NCBI GenBank assembly: GCA_024233135.1
Contig: JACKPZ010000019.1
Span: 13,246 to 77,245 of the forward strand
Direction: 5' to 3'
DNA: 64,000 nucleotides
Origin: Akkermansiaceae bacterium
GTDB taxonomy: Bacteria; Verrucomicrobiota; Verrucomicrobiia; Verrucomicrobiales; Akkermansiaceae
Shown here: piece after piece, positions 34,174-42,379 of the stretch
Position numbering within the stretch: position 1 is the first letter of the stretch
How the letters are laid out: every line of letters begins with the position of its first letter
Made by a program: the position numbers and the translations under genes
Notes under the pieces: model-generated
What the model saw: only the letters and a program-made list of their open reading frames with translations
Told to the model about the DNA's origin: nothing
Database searches by the model: none

Positions 34174-34487
34174 GCCCGGGCGTCCCGGCCTCGACGAAGG
34201 CCGGGAGCGCATGTGCAGCGACAGCCCCCGCACGCAGCCCTCAGGTCATCTCCTCCGCCCGAGGTCTCATCGAGACCGTGCCACCGGTTTCTTCCGCTTC
34301 CTCCCACCACCCCGTTGCCGCGGCGGTCCCATTTCGCGCCATGAACGCCCGAACAAACCGCGGTTCCACGCCCGCCGCTTTTCGTTCCACCCGGATCCGG
34401 CGTTCCATCGGAGGCCGACGGATTGGGATGGCGCGTCGCCAGACTCTCCGCATGATCCCATCCATCACACAACAACCGAGCAACCCA

Positions 34488-34892
34488 ATGAAGCCTCCCG
34501 CCGACACCGATCCAGATGAGAAAATCACTCTCCAAGTCACCCGATACGGAGTGAATATTTATGCCGGAAAGATCATGGAGCCGCAGTCAGACACGCACGG
34601 GAAGGCGGTGGGCTACCTCACCCTGAATGGGGAAAGCAAACCGCCCGGATACGAATTCCGCATCAGCGTGTTCCCCGACGGAAGCAAGATCGGAACGCCG
34701 AGGGTGGTGCATGGTTCGAAGAAGGTCGAACTTAGCATCAACCAAAGCCAACTCGCCGGAACCATGGATATTCTCAGAAACGCAAGCGAGGCATACGCTC
34801 TCTATCGAATCGACGGCGGAGTGGTTCATGCGGATGTGCACGGGAATTACTGCCGAACGAACTCGCCGTGCCCTGCCGAGGAGCCAGCGTGA
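34488..34892 (+). CDS. Hypothetical protein, 134 aa
   Basis: No signal peptide or membrane segment. The chain looks like a soluble beta-rich domain: TLQVTRYGVNIYAGKIM, GYLTLNGESKPPGYEFRISV, then LSINQSQLAGTMDILRNASE. A C-terminal Cys pair is in YCRTNSPC. I do not recognise the family. The start is the ATG at 34488, after an A/C-rich leader (ACACAACAACCGAGCAACCC) without Shine-Dalgarno, the same style of leader as the DUF2383 genes. A rho-independent terminator follows at 34948. Confidence 0.55.
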   Translation: MKPPADTDPDEKITLQVTRYGVNIYAGKIMEPQSDTHGKAVGYLTLNGESKPPGYEFRISVFPDGSKIGTPRVVHGSKKVELSINQSQLAGTMDILRNASEAYALYRIDGGVVHADVHGNYCRTNSPCPAEEPA

Positions 34893-34947
34893 CCGGATAG
34901 AAGCGGCCCCGGCCCCGCTTAGAACTGGACCGACTCCTGAGCGGAAT

Positions 34948-34965
34948 CCCCGCGCCGGGGTTTTT
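34948..34965 (+). terminator. Rho-independent terminator of the 34488 gene
   Basis: CCCCG CGC CGGGG stem followed by TTTTT, 55 bases after the stop codon of the 134-residue gene. Confidence 0.6.
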
Positions 34966-34985
34966 GTTTCTGAAAAAGGCAAATG

Positions 34986-35780
34986 TCACTTATGCGCCAG
35001 TTTCTTGCGATGCGCGGCGAGAAACGACGGGTCTGGACGGGTGCCGTCTTCGGGAAGACGGAGGGCTTTGCCTTCGAATGCTTCAAACTGTTCGCATATC
35101 CAATCGCCCGGGAGCAGGGATTTCAAACGGATGGATAGAACGAGGCGAAGCTCGTCATCGAAACCGATGAGATGCTGGTCGAACGCCGCGTCGTGCAGGC
35201 GGTTCAGGCAGATGCCGTTGCGGACGTTGAGTCGCTCGGGTTCGTGGTCGCGCCATGGGAGAATGTGGGAGGCGATGAGTAGTTCGCGGAGGGACAGGCC
35301 GGTGACACCGCAGCATCCACCAAAGTTGTTGAGCACCACGTCCCGGAAATAGTCCTGCCCGCGCCGTTGCTTCGTCACTGACTTGACCTCGGTTTCGCCC
35401 GCCGGCGGACGTTTCGCCGTCCGGATACCTTTGCCTGGGATCACTTCGGTGGTTTCGGATTCGTTTTCGGTGAAGAGCGCTTCAAAGCGTTCCTGACTGA
35501 GCGGAACAAGCTTGGCAGGGTTGTCGTGGAACTCGTCCCAGACGGCACGGTCGAGAGTGCTTGCGCCTTTGAGTCCCTCGATTCCCCGCAGTTTGAGCGC
35601 GGGATCCAAGGACGCGAGGTTGCTGAGCTTCATCGCGATGGAACTCGGAGTCCGGCCGAGCCGCGCCGCGAGATCGATGATGACCGGCTGGCGCTGGTCG
35701 AACTGCCCGAAGCGGAGCTTGTGATAGAGATTGAGGACGATCAGCAGTTCGTCCCGGGTCCATCGGATGCCAGCGGCCAT
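34986..35780 (-). CDS. HNH endonuclease
   Basis: 264 residues from the ATG at 35778-35780. The C-terminal part has an HNH_2-type motif: ASHILPWRDHEPERLNVRNG followed by CLNRLHDAAFD, with His, Asn and His as the expected catalytic set. The N-terminal half is helical, with WTRDELLIVLNLYHKLRFGQ and ARLGRTPSSIAMKLSNLASL, a Myb-like/DNA-binding segment common to this group of restriction-like HNH proteins. No methyltransferase is adjacent. It is divergent from the gene at 35869. Possible roles are restriction of foreign DNA or homing. Confidence 0.75.
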   Translation of the reverse strand: MAAGIRWTRDELLIVLNLYHKLRFGQFDQRQPVIIDLAARLGRTPSSIAMKLSNLASLDPALKLRGIEGLKGASTLDRAVWDEFHDNPAKLVPLSQERFEALFTENESETTEVIPGKGIRTAKRPPAGETEVKSVTKQRRGQDYFRDVVLNNFGGCCGVTGLSLRELLIASHILPWRDHEPERLNVRNGICLNRLHDAAFDQHLIGFDDELRLVLSIRLKSLLPGDWICEQFEAFEGKALRLPEDGTRPDPSFLAAHRKKLAHK

Positions 35781-35868
35781 GCCGGATTTGAGCAGGACAC
35801 TCGCGGGCGGGCGAGGTGATTTCACACTTGCCGTGATCCTCGTACCTGGCCAGGTGATCACGGCAGTC

Positions 35869-36531
35869 ATGACTGCCGATCCCGATCCCGCCGCCGTCTT
35901 CGCCTGTGCCGTTTCGCTCCGCGATGCTTGTATGGAGCGTGAGAAGCGTTCTCCCGGGCTCAACCTCAGCGAGGCATACAACGGATATGATGAACTCCTG
36001 CGTGAGGTGATGCGGATCGGCTCGCTGTTTGAAGAGTGGGCCTGCGGGCATGTGGTTTTCGAAGTGTGCGGGGAGGTGTGGCCGTATTTCATGGAAGACC
36101 GTTTCGGCGATGCCTGCATGGAGGTTCTCGCGCCGGACGAGTTGGCGGGTTTCGACTCGGATGACTGCCTGCGGGTCGCAATGGAATTGCGCGTGCCGCT
36201 CCGGGTGGACGGGGAACTTCCGGTTCCGTTCATGGTGGAGGTGGATCATCCGGCGGAGGATTCCGGATTCCGCCGCTTGCGGATCGAGACGCGGCGCGAA
36301 CGCCTGGACGAGGAGCGGGAGATGGTTCCGTATCGGAACGGAGACGAGCCGTTCGATGAGGAGTTGGGGCCGGTGTGTTTCGGCATCGACGGCGTCGGGC
36401 CAGATGGGACGCTTCACCACATTGCGGACCGGCTGACCTATCGGGACGCGCGGGAGCTTCTGGTCGCGTTGGTTCCGGGGATCGAGTTGCCGGAAGAGGC
36501 GGTTTCGGAGACGTGGCGGAGGAAGGACTGA
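35869..36531 (+). CDS. Hypothetical acidic protein, 220 aa
   Basis: Strongly acidic soluble protein. Visible parts are AVSLRDACMEREKRSPGLNL, LREVMRIGSLFEEWACGHVV and a C-terminal DRLTYRDARELLVALVPG. Ten-residue patches repeat Glu/Asp pairs with Trp. There is no signal peptide or membrane segment. I chose the ATG at 35869 since the preceding in-frame sequence overlaps the divergent HNH gene's start region. Its position back-to-back with an HNH nuclease and tail-to-tail with an NYN nuclease could make it an inhibitor or immunity-type partner, but that is only a guess. Confidence 0.5.
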   Translation: MTADPDPAAVFACAVSLRDACMEREKRSPGLNLSEAYNGYDELLREVMRIGSLFEEWACGHVVFEVCGEVWPYFMEDRFGDACMEVLAPDELAGFDSDDCLRVAMELRVPLRVDGELPVPFMVEVDHPAEDSGFRRLRIETRRERLDEEREMVPYRNGDEPFDEELGPVCFGIDGVGPDGTLHHIADRLTYRDARELLVALVPGIELPEEAVSETWRRKD

Positions 36532-36540
36532 GCAAAACCT

Positions 36541-37128
36541 TCAGGCGGCGCTGCTGTAGAGGACTTTGCCGGTGTCGGTGAAGTCGAGCAGGCCGGCTTT
36601 GATGAAGGCGGCGATGGTTTTTTCGATGAACTCCGGAGTGGCCTGTTGGTCGAACGCGGAGAGGATCTTGTTTTCGAGCGTCTTGCGGGTTCTCGGACGG
36701 GACTTGGAGTCGTCCGCGAGTTCGGAGCGAAGGCGTGCGATCCGTTCTTCGGGAGTGCGAAGGGCCGGGACCTCCTCAAGCGATGGGTGACGGGCCACCA
36801 AACGGGTTTCCAATTGGAGGTGGCGGATGACGGACTCGAAGTCGTTGTCCTTCGAAATGATGTGGATGTAGCCGGAGGGATCCGCGGCGAGGACGCGTCC
36901 GGCTTCGAGGCTCAGCACGAGGTCGAGCGCGTTGGTACCTTGAACGGGTGTTTGGATGATCTTCAGCACGCCGGGGTTTTCCTGGGCAAAGAGGAAAAGG
37001 GAGACCGGAAGCTTCTTGTGTTGGGTGCCGGTGAGCAGGATCACGCGGACGTTTTTGCCCGCGGCGCGGCTGAGGTCGGAGACGCTGACGTTCTCGTAGT
37101 CGATGAAGATATACTGGGTGCGGGGCAT
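36541..37128 (-). CDS. NYN/PIN-like nuclease domain protein
   Basis: 195 residues. The N-terminal 125 residues match the NYN (PIN-like) fold: QYIFIDYENVSV with the first catalytic Asp, QGTNALDLVLSLEAGR with the second, and HIISKDNDFESVIRHLQ with the third acidic cluster. These proteins are usually metal-dependent RNases. The C-terminal part (about 140-195) is a winged-helix-like tail (KTLENKILSAFDQQATPEFI). It begins 24 bases after the DUF2726 gene on the same strand, so the two are probably co-expressed. Confidence 0.8.
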   Translation of the reverse strand: MPRTQYIFIDYENVSVSDLSRAAGKNVRVILLTGTQHKKLPVSLFLFAQENPGVLKIIQTPVQGTNALDLVLSLEAGRVLAADPSGYIHIISKDNDFESVIRHLQLETRLVARHPSLEEVPALRTPEERIARLRSELADDSKSRPRTRKTLENKILSAFDQQATPEFIEKTIAAFIKAGLLDFTDTGKVLYSSAA

Positions 37129-37152
37129 GGCGGTAAGGGAACGGATGGTGGA

Positions 37153-38424
37153 TCAGGCGGCGCAGAACACGGGAACCCCCACGCCTGCGAGGGCTTCGAG
37201 GAGGTCCTGTGGATTGTAGGTCCACATGCACGGCACGCGGAGCAGCGGCAGGTGGTTGCGGCCGAAGAGATTGTCGACGAATTCGTCCCGCTCGATGCGG
37301 TCGGGACGGAGGTGGGAGGAGTCGTCGAGTTCTATGGCGCAGAAGATGCGGCTGGTAGCGGGGTCGGTGAGGACGAAGTCGATGTGTTTGCTCTGGATCT
37401 TGTTGAAGGCGGCCTGCTGGCCACGGCCGGGACGGACATCGAACAGATCGGCGAGGCGGACCTTGCTGGAGACATTACAGGCGGAACCGACCATTGGTTG
37501 GAGGACGCCGAAGAATTTCTGCTCGGCCTCGCTGAGGAGATGGGAGCGGGCCTCGAACAAGTGATGGGCGGTGGAGGACGATGTGGAAGGCAGCGGTGGC
37601 GGGGAAGCCGCCGTTCGTCCGAGAGGCGGCACGGCGCGGCGGGCCCCGCGTTTCCGATGACGGGGAAACAGCTTGCGGAGGATGAGTCCGGCGAGTGAAA
37701 CGGCGATCAGGCAGAAAGCGACGACGATGCCGGTGCCGACGATTTTCCCCATCGCCTCTCCGGCCGCGGCATCCAGCCGGGGGGCCGGCCGGGCGGGCGC
37801 GGTCCGGGAGGGAGTGGTGGTGACAAATTCGCTCGATGGCGGTTGATGTGGGGCCGTGGTTCGGGCGACGGACGGCGGGCGGGTGACGGGTCTACCGTCA
37901 TGCGGGATGAGGGAGGCGTTTCGCCGGGAAGAGACGGCGACGAGCTGTGCCAGCATCGGGGAGGTGGCGGTCCATCTTCCGTTGCCGTGGCGGATGACTT
38001 GGATGGCGGCAGGTAGGAGTATGAATCTGCCGTTGTGCCACTGCGACCACGAGTTGGTTTTCGGATCGTAGCTGCGATACATGCCCGTATCGACGGATAC
38101 GAACCACTTCCCTGCGATTCCATTGGCCCGGTCCGCCTCGCTGACGGCTTGGGCGGTGACGCGTTCCAGACGGAGACCGGCGATCTCCTTCCAGTTTCTG
38201 GAGCTGGCCGGCTGGGTTCGGATGTAGTGGTTCCCGCCGTGGGGCTTCACGTAGAGCGACAGGAAGGCGGCGGCTTCGCTGCGCGCCCGCGATGCGGTCT
38301 CCGCATCGATGGAAACCATCGTCGCGGCCGCGTTGCGCAGACCAAGAAAAAACGGATCTTCCGCCCGCAACGGAGCGACGAGGAAGAGTCCAACCGCAAG
38401 GGAACGGAAGACAGGTGATGGCAC
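37153..38424 (-). CDS. Membrane protein with C-terminal DUF2726 domain, copy 1
   Basis: 423 residues from a GTG at 38422-38424. Signal peptide-like N-terminus (VFRSLAVGLFLVAPLRAEDP), an exported middle region of about 200 residues, a membrane helix (GTGIVVAFCLIAVSLAGLI, about 203-221), and a cytoplasmic C-terminal DUF2726 domain (about 285-415): LSEAEQKFFGVLQPMVGSA, SKVRLADLFDV, KHIDFVLTDPATSRIFCAIE, LDDSSHLRPDR. DUF2726 has a restriction-endonuclease-like core (acidic FVLTD and AIELDD). A paralog lies at 39588. It is separated from NERD by the heptamer repeat. Confidence 0.7.
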   Translation of the reverse strand: MPSPVFRSLAVGLFLVAPLRAEDPFFLGLRNAAATMVSIDAETASRARSEAAAFLSLYVKPHGGNHYIRTQPASSRNWKEIAGLRLERVTAQAVSEADRANGIAGKWFVSVDTGMYRSYDPKTNSWSQWHNGRFILLPAAIQVIRHGNGRWTATSPMLAQLVAVSSRRNASLIPHDGRPVTRPPSVARTTAPHQPPSSEFVTTTPSRTAPARPAPRLDAAAGEAMGKIVGTGIVVAFCLIAVSLAGLILRKLFPRHRKRGARRAVPPLGRTAASPPPLPSTSSSTAHHLFEARSHLLSEAEQKFFGVLQPMVGSACNVSSKVRLADLFDVRPGRGQQAAFNKIQSKHIDFVLTDPATSRIFCAIELDDSSHLRPDRIERDEFVDNLFGRNHLPLLRVPCMWTYNPQDLLEALAGVGVPVFCAA

Positions 38425-38564
38425 ATTGAATATGCTATCAAATCCGCGTGTCTCTGGGCTTACGTGATCGCGGGGGGGAGGGCGATGCGTCGGCGGATCC
38501 GTGGCTCCGGGCCAGCGGGCTGGCTCCGGAAAAGCGGCAGCGGGCTGCCGCAGTCCAAGGACGG

Positions 38565-38774
38565 ATCTCCCATCTCCCATCTCCCATCTCCCATCTCCCA
38601 TCTCCCATCTCCCATCTCCCATCTCCCATCTCCCATCTCCCATCTCCCATCTCCCATCTCCCATCTCCCATCTCCCATCTCCCATCTCCCATCTCCCATC
38701 TCCCATCTCCCATCTCCCATCTCCCATCTCCCATCTCCCATCTCCCATCTCCCATCTCCCATCTCCCATCTCCC
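38565..38774. repeat. Heptanucleotide tandem repeat, 30 perfect copies of ATCTCCC
   Basis: Counted base by base: 210 bases of period 7 with no interruption. On the strand of the flanking genes the unit is GGGAGAT, so the transcript would be (GGG-N4) repeated 30 times, a sequence able to form G-quadruplexes. The array directly touches the stop codon of the NERD gene (38775-38777) and ends 141 bases before the next gene. In one frame it would encode repeats of MGDGRWE, but nothing indicates translation. Confidence 0.97.
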
Positions 38775-39422
38775 TCACACCGCTTGGGTGACGTGGAGTT
38801 CGTGGGCTTGGGTTTCGGTGGTGCGGTTGAGGGCGTCGCGGAGGTCGGAGAGGCGGGCGTCGGCGCGGGCGACCATGGAGGAGTCGAGGATGGTGACCTT
38901 GTTGCGGCGGATCCAGGGGATGAGCCGGTCGGTGGGGACGACGTCGGAGTGCGGGGTTTCGAGGATGCAGGGATTGGTGAAGACGACGAGCGGGCGGAAC
39001 GGCGGATCCGGGAGGTCGAGATAGGCCATGAGGGCTTCGACGTGGATGCGGTTGCGGCGCATGGGGTTGGCGATGCGGCGGGTGTGGAAGCGCAGGCGCT
39101 GGGTCCAGCGGGCGTCGTATTCGGTGCCGAAGATCGAGCCGCGGCGGCGGACTGTGTCGATGACGAAGATGCCGTAGGCGGAGACCACGACGTGCGGGAT
39201 GCGGACCGGCCGGCGCTCGTCCGGATGGGGCAGGCGCAGGCCGGGGAAGTGGCGGTAGGTGGCGGTGTCGAGGCCGCGCAGGGCGCTGGCGACCCGCATT
39301 TCGCGGTAGCGGCTGCGGGCGGAAAGCGTGAAGACGGCTTTGGCGAGGACCAGGCAGAGCAACAGCGCGGCGAATCCAGGCCATCCGGCAAGCAGGGACG
39401 GGACAAGGGTGGCGGGATGCAT
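38775..39422 (-). CDS. NERD-domain membrane protein
   Basis: 215 residues from the ATG at 39420-39422. An N-terminal membrane helix (about 8-30) is followed by a NERD (nuclease-related) domain: RIPHVVVSAYGIFVIDTVRR, then GSIFGTEYDARWTQRLRFHT and NPMRRNRIHVEALMAYLDLP. NERD has a PD-(D/E)XK-like core, here Asp in FVID and the acidic residues nearby. The C-terminus ends at the heptamer array. It is flanked on both sides by DUF2726 paralogs on the same strand. The substrate is unknown. Confidence 0.75.
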   Translation of the reverse strand: MHPATLVPSLLAGWPGFAALLLCLVLAKAVFTLSARSRYREMRVASALRGLDTATYRHFPGLRLPHPDERRPVRIPHVVVSAYGIFVIDTVRRRGSIFGTEYDARWTQRLRFHTRRIANPMRRNRIHVEALMAYLDLPDPPFRPLVVFTNPCILETPHSDVVPTDRLIPWIRRNKVTILDSSMVARADARLSDLRDALNRTTETQAHELHVTQAV

Positions 39423-39517
39423 CGTGACAAGATGCCACGTTTGCAAGTCGTTTGGAACCCGCGATCGGGACGCGATGACGTAGGGGACTTGCGGCCGGAA
39501 ATGGGAGGCGGGGGAGA

Positions 39518-39601
39518 GTCGGAAGGTCGAAAGGTCCGAACGTCGGAAGGTCCCCGCGGGCGGAGCGACTTTGTGACTTTCGGACCTTCAGACCTTCAGA
39601 C
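39518..39601. repeat. Inverted pair of 8-bp degenerate tandem arrays
   Basis: Left arm: GTCGGAAG, GTCGAAAG, GTCCGAAC, GTCGGAAG (39518-39549). Right arm: GACTTTGT, GACTTTCG, GACCTTCA, GACCTTCA (39567-39598). The arms are reverse complements with a few mismatches, so the region can fold into one long hairpin. The stop codon of the DUF2726 copy 2 gene (39588-39590) sits inside right-arm unit 3. No T-tract follows. Confidence 0.75.
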
Positions 39602-40667
39602 TCCTCTCCACCGCCTCGCGGTGGTCGCCGTGGGCGGGGAATTCGTAGTGCGGGACCTGGTGGGCGTGGCAGAGCGAGCGGATGAATTCGTGGCGGCGGG
39701 CGGCTGCGGGCGAGAGGTTGTTGCGATCGACGAGTTGGATGACGGCGAGGATGCGGCTGGTGGCGGCATCGGTGAGGACGAAATCCGCATGGGTGGAGGC
39801 GAGGCGGGCGGTCATGGCGTCGCCGTCGTCGGCGGGCGCTTCGAAGAGATCGGCGAGGCGGACTTTGGGAGAGACAACGCGCCCGGGACGGACGGCGGCT
39901 TCGAGGGCTTGGTGGAAACTTCTTTCGTCGCGGTCGAGCATGTGGGGACGCGGGCGGACGGCGGTGATCGACCCGCCGGCTGCCGCGACCGGGTGGGGCG
40001 AGCGGATGACGCCACGGTTCGCCAGCATGCGGCCGATGACGAGCGCGGCGGCGGCGAGCACGCCGAAGACGATGAGGGCGACGATCGGCTTGCCGGAAAC
40101 CTGCGGTTCCGATCCGGGAGTTTGGGTTTCCGCGATGCCGGCGGAAGCGGCGGAGGGCAGCGCTCCCTCGGCAAGCGGGGGGGCGTCGGACCGCGGGATG
40201 GATGCGGGGTCGGGCCGGGTGCGGATGGTTTTGAGGCTGCGGAGCGGTGTCGCATCGGCCTCCCATGCGCCGTTGCGGAGCACGACGTCGAGGGTGGTGG
40301 GGAGTTCCGGCGGGGCTCCGTCTCTCCATGCGGACCAGCGCCGGAGCTTCGCATGGGTGCTGCGGTGGCGGGAAACGTCGATGGCCACGGCGAAGCGGGC
40401 GCCGACCGAGGATTCGGCATCGTCTTTCGAAACGGCGAGCGGAGCGCAGGCACCGATCCGCAAGCCTTCGAGCTCGGTCCACATCGTGGGCGCGGCATCG
40501 GCGGCCTGCAGCAGGTGGGTTTCCCCGGAGGGGCGGACGTGCGTGGAGAGGGCCGCGGCGGCGGCCCGGCGGATGGCGGCGGGATCGGCCGAAGGCATGG
40601 AATCCGCGCGGACGCCGGATGAAACGAGGGCGATGCCGGCGGCGATGAGGCGGAGGATCTGGTGCAC
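39588..40667 (-). CDS. Membrane protein with C-terminal DUF2726 domain, copy 2
   Basis: 359 residues from a GTG at 40665-40667, which gives a clean signal peptide (LRLIAAGIALVSSGVRA). As in copy 1 there is an exported region, one membrane helix (KPIVALIVFGVLAAAALVIG, about 183-202) and a C-terminal DUF2726 domain: DRDERSFHQALEAAV, SPKVRLADLFEA, THADFVLTDAATSRILAVIQ, LVDRNNLSPAAARRHEFIRS. In the acidic motif the second copy reads IQLVD where copy 1 reads IELDD, so one candidate metal ligand differs. Its last codons are in the 8-bp repeat. Confidence 0.7.
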   Translation of the reverse strand: MHQILRLIAAGIALVSSGVRADSMPSADPAAIRRAAAAALSTHVRPSGETHLLQAADAAPTMWTELEGLRIGACAPLAVSKDDAESSVGARFAVAIDVSRHRSTHAKLRRWSAWRDGAPPELPTTLDVVLRNGAWEADATPLRSLKTIRTRPDPASIPRSDAPPLAEGALPSAASAGIAETQTPGSEPQVSGKPIVALIVFGVLAAAALVIGRMLANRGVIRSPHPVAAAGGSITAVRPRPHMLDRDERSFHQALEAAVRPGRVVSPKVRLADLFEAPADDGDAMTARLASTHADFVLTDAATSRILAVIQLVDRNNLSPAAARRHEFIRSLCHAHQVPHYEFPAHGDHREAVERSLKV

Positions 40668-40755
40668 GCTGGGACATGCGATAGGGGTTGGCGCCGCCCG
40701 CGGCAAGGGCGTGCTTGCGCTGCGCACGCGGACCCGTATGTTCCACGCGGTTTTC

Positions 40756-41361
40756 ATGGTGATGGAGCAAGACAGCATCGGCGTCCGCCTCAGGTCCGCA
40801 CGGGAGTCGGCCGGGCTGACGATCGATGACGTGCACTACCGTACGAAGTTGCCGAAGTCGGTGATCGTGGCGCTGGAGGCGGAGGACTTCGCGAGTTTCC
40901 CGGGGCCGGTGTATGCGCGCAGTTTCCTCGCCCAATACAGCGAATACCTGAAGGTGGATGCGGATGAGTGGGTCGATGCGCTGGAGCCCGGCGGATTCGC
41001 GGCGCATGATGGCATCGGCGATCTGGTGGAGGCACCCGGGGAAACGGAGGACCGGCCGCATGGCGCGGGGAGGTCGTCGCACACATCGTCGTCCTCGCTC
41101 GGCGGCTGGCTGGCGATGCCGATGTTCATGTTGTTCTCCGCGGCGGTGGTGGTGCTGGCGATGAAGGGCTACGAGCATTTCGAAACCAAGTCCCGCGAGG
41201 AGGAACCGCAGGCCGCCGAACCCGGAGCCCCGCCCTCGCCCGTGGAAACACCGGCTCCGCAGGCATCGGCTCAGGAACCGGATGAGGAGCGGCGGGAAAC
41301 GGCCTCCCGCGATGAGGACCGAGCCGGCAAACCGCCACCGCGGGCGATCATCGTGCGCTGA
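40756..41361 (+). CDS. RodZ-like helix-turn-helix membrane protein
   Basis: 201 residues. N-terminal XRE-like helix-turn-helix (about 8-70: IGVRLRSARESAGLTIDDVH, YRTKLPKSVIVALEAEDFAS, YARSFLAQYSEYLKVD), the RodZ-type variant; a Ser/Gly linker; one membrane helix (LAMPMFMLFSAAVVVLAMKG); a Pro/Glu-rich exported tail. RodZ links MreB to the envelope. The tail lacks the usual beta domain of E. coli RodZ. ATGs at 40738 and 40762 are also in frame. No mre gene is adjacent. Confidence 0.7.
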   Translation: MVMEQDSIGVRLRSARESAGLTIDDVHYRTKLPKSVIVALEAEDFASFPGPVYARSFLAQYSEYLKVDADEWVDALEPGGFAAHDGIGDLVEAPGETEDRPHGAGRSSHTSSSSLGGWLAMPMFMLFSAAVVVLAMKGYEHFETKSREEEPQAAEPGAPPSPVETPAPQASAQEPDEERRETASRDEDRAGKPPPRAIIVR

Positions 41362-41374
41362 GGCGGGCGCGGGT

Positions 41375-42379
41375 TCAGAGCCCCGGCAGATCGAGTTTCG
41401 CGAGCTCGGCCTCGATGATGTTCTCGCACTCGACGATCTGCCGCTCGCGCCGCTGGCGCGCCTCGACGGCGAGTTGCTCGAGAGTGTCGATATCGTAGAG
41501 ATAGACTTCCTCGATCTCGCCGACGGCGGGGTCGATGTCGCGCGGGACGGCGATGTCGATGAGGAACAACGGCCGGAATTTCCGCGCGCGGCGGACGCGC
41601 TCGACGTGCTCGGGTCTCACCACGGCGTGCGGCGAGCCGGTGGAGGAAATGACGACGTCGACGCGTGCGAGGATCTCCTCCCACGCGTCGAAGCGCACCG
41701 CGCTGCCGCCCATCTCGTTGGCGAGTTCCACGGCGCGATCGTAGGTGCGGTTCGAGACGATGATCGAGCGGGCGCCGCGCGAGACGAGGCTCTGGGCGGT
41801 GATGCGGCTCATCTCGCCCGCGCCGAGGATCATGACCTCGCTGTTCTTCAGGTGGCCGAAGATCTTCTCCGCGAGGTCGACCGCGACGTTTCCGACGGAG
41901 GTGGAGCCCTCCTGGATGCTGGTGTTGGTGCGCACCTTCTTGCCGACGGTGAAGGCGCGCTGGAACAAGCGGTTGAGCACGCCGCGGGTGGCGCCGGCGT
42001 CGAGCGCGAGCTGATAGGCCTGCTTCACCTGCCCGAAGATCTCGGTCTCGCCGAGCATCATCGAGTCGAGTCCGCTGACGACGCGGCAGAGGTGGCGTGC
42101 GGCCTCGGCGCGCTCCATCCGATAGAAGTGCGGCGACGCGTCGCTGCCGGCGAGTTTCGCGAGAAGATTCTCCAGCTCGCGCACGGCGTGCGATGAATCC
42201 TCCGCGGCCAGATAGTATTCCGTGCGGTTGCAGGTGGAGATGACGAGGCCCTCGGCCACCCCGTGGAGATCGAGCAGCGCGAGAGAGGCCTCTCCGAGCC
42301 TGCTGGTGCCCACGGCGAAGCGTTCGCGGACCTCCACCGGCGCGGTCTTGTGATTGAGGCCGAGGCAGAGGAGTTCCAT
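41375..42379 (-). CDS. hemA: Glutamyl-tRNA reductase
   Basis: 334 residues, shorter than the usual 410-440 because the C-terminal dimerisation domain is reduced to a short helix. First enzyme of the C5 route to heme: reduces glutamyl-tRNA to glutamate semialdehyde. The catalytic Cys is in VISTCNRTEYYLA (about residue 49), the glutamyl site has CRVVSGLDSMMLGETEIFGQ, and the NADPH fold has MILGAGEMSRITAQSLVSRG. Its ATG overlaps the stop of the membrane gene upstream by one base (TGATG), so the two are coupled. Confidence 0.95.
   Translation of the reverse strand: MELLCLGLNHKTAPVEVRERFAVGTSRLGEASLALLDLHGVAEGLVISTCNRTEYYLAAEDSSHAVRELENLLAKLAGSDASPHFYRMERAEAARHLCRVVSGLDSMMLGETEIFGQVKQAYQLALDAGATRGVLNRLFQRAFTVGKKVRTNTSIQEGSTSVGNVAVDLAEKIFGHLKNSEVMILGAGEMSRITAQSLVSRGARSIIVSNRTYDRAVELANEMGGSAVRFDAWEEILARVDVVISSTGSPHAVVRPEHVERVRRARKFRPLFLIDIAVPRDIDPAVGEIEEVYLYDIDTLEQLAVEARQRRERQIVECENIIEAELAKLDLPGL

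Noticed and set aside
38565..38774. Repetitive protein of MGDGRWE units, or a CRISPR array
   Set aside because: The 7-bp period has no spacers, so it is not CRISPR. The frame has no plausible start and belongs to a shadow of the NERD region.
37153..41178. Very long open frame (over 1300 codons) on the minus strand
   Set aside because: Only the part 37153-38424 looks coding. The rest is an artefact of GC-rich sequence and the heptamer array; real genes (NERD, DUF2726) occupy other frames there.
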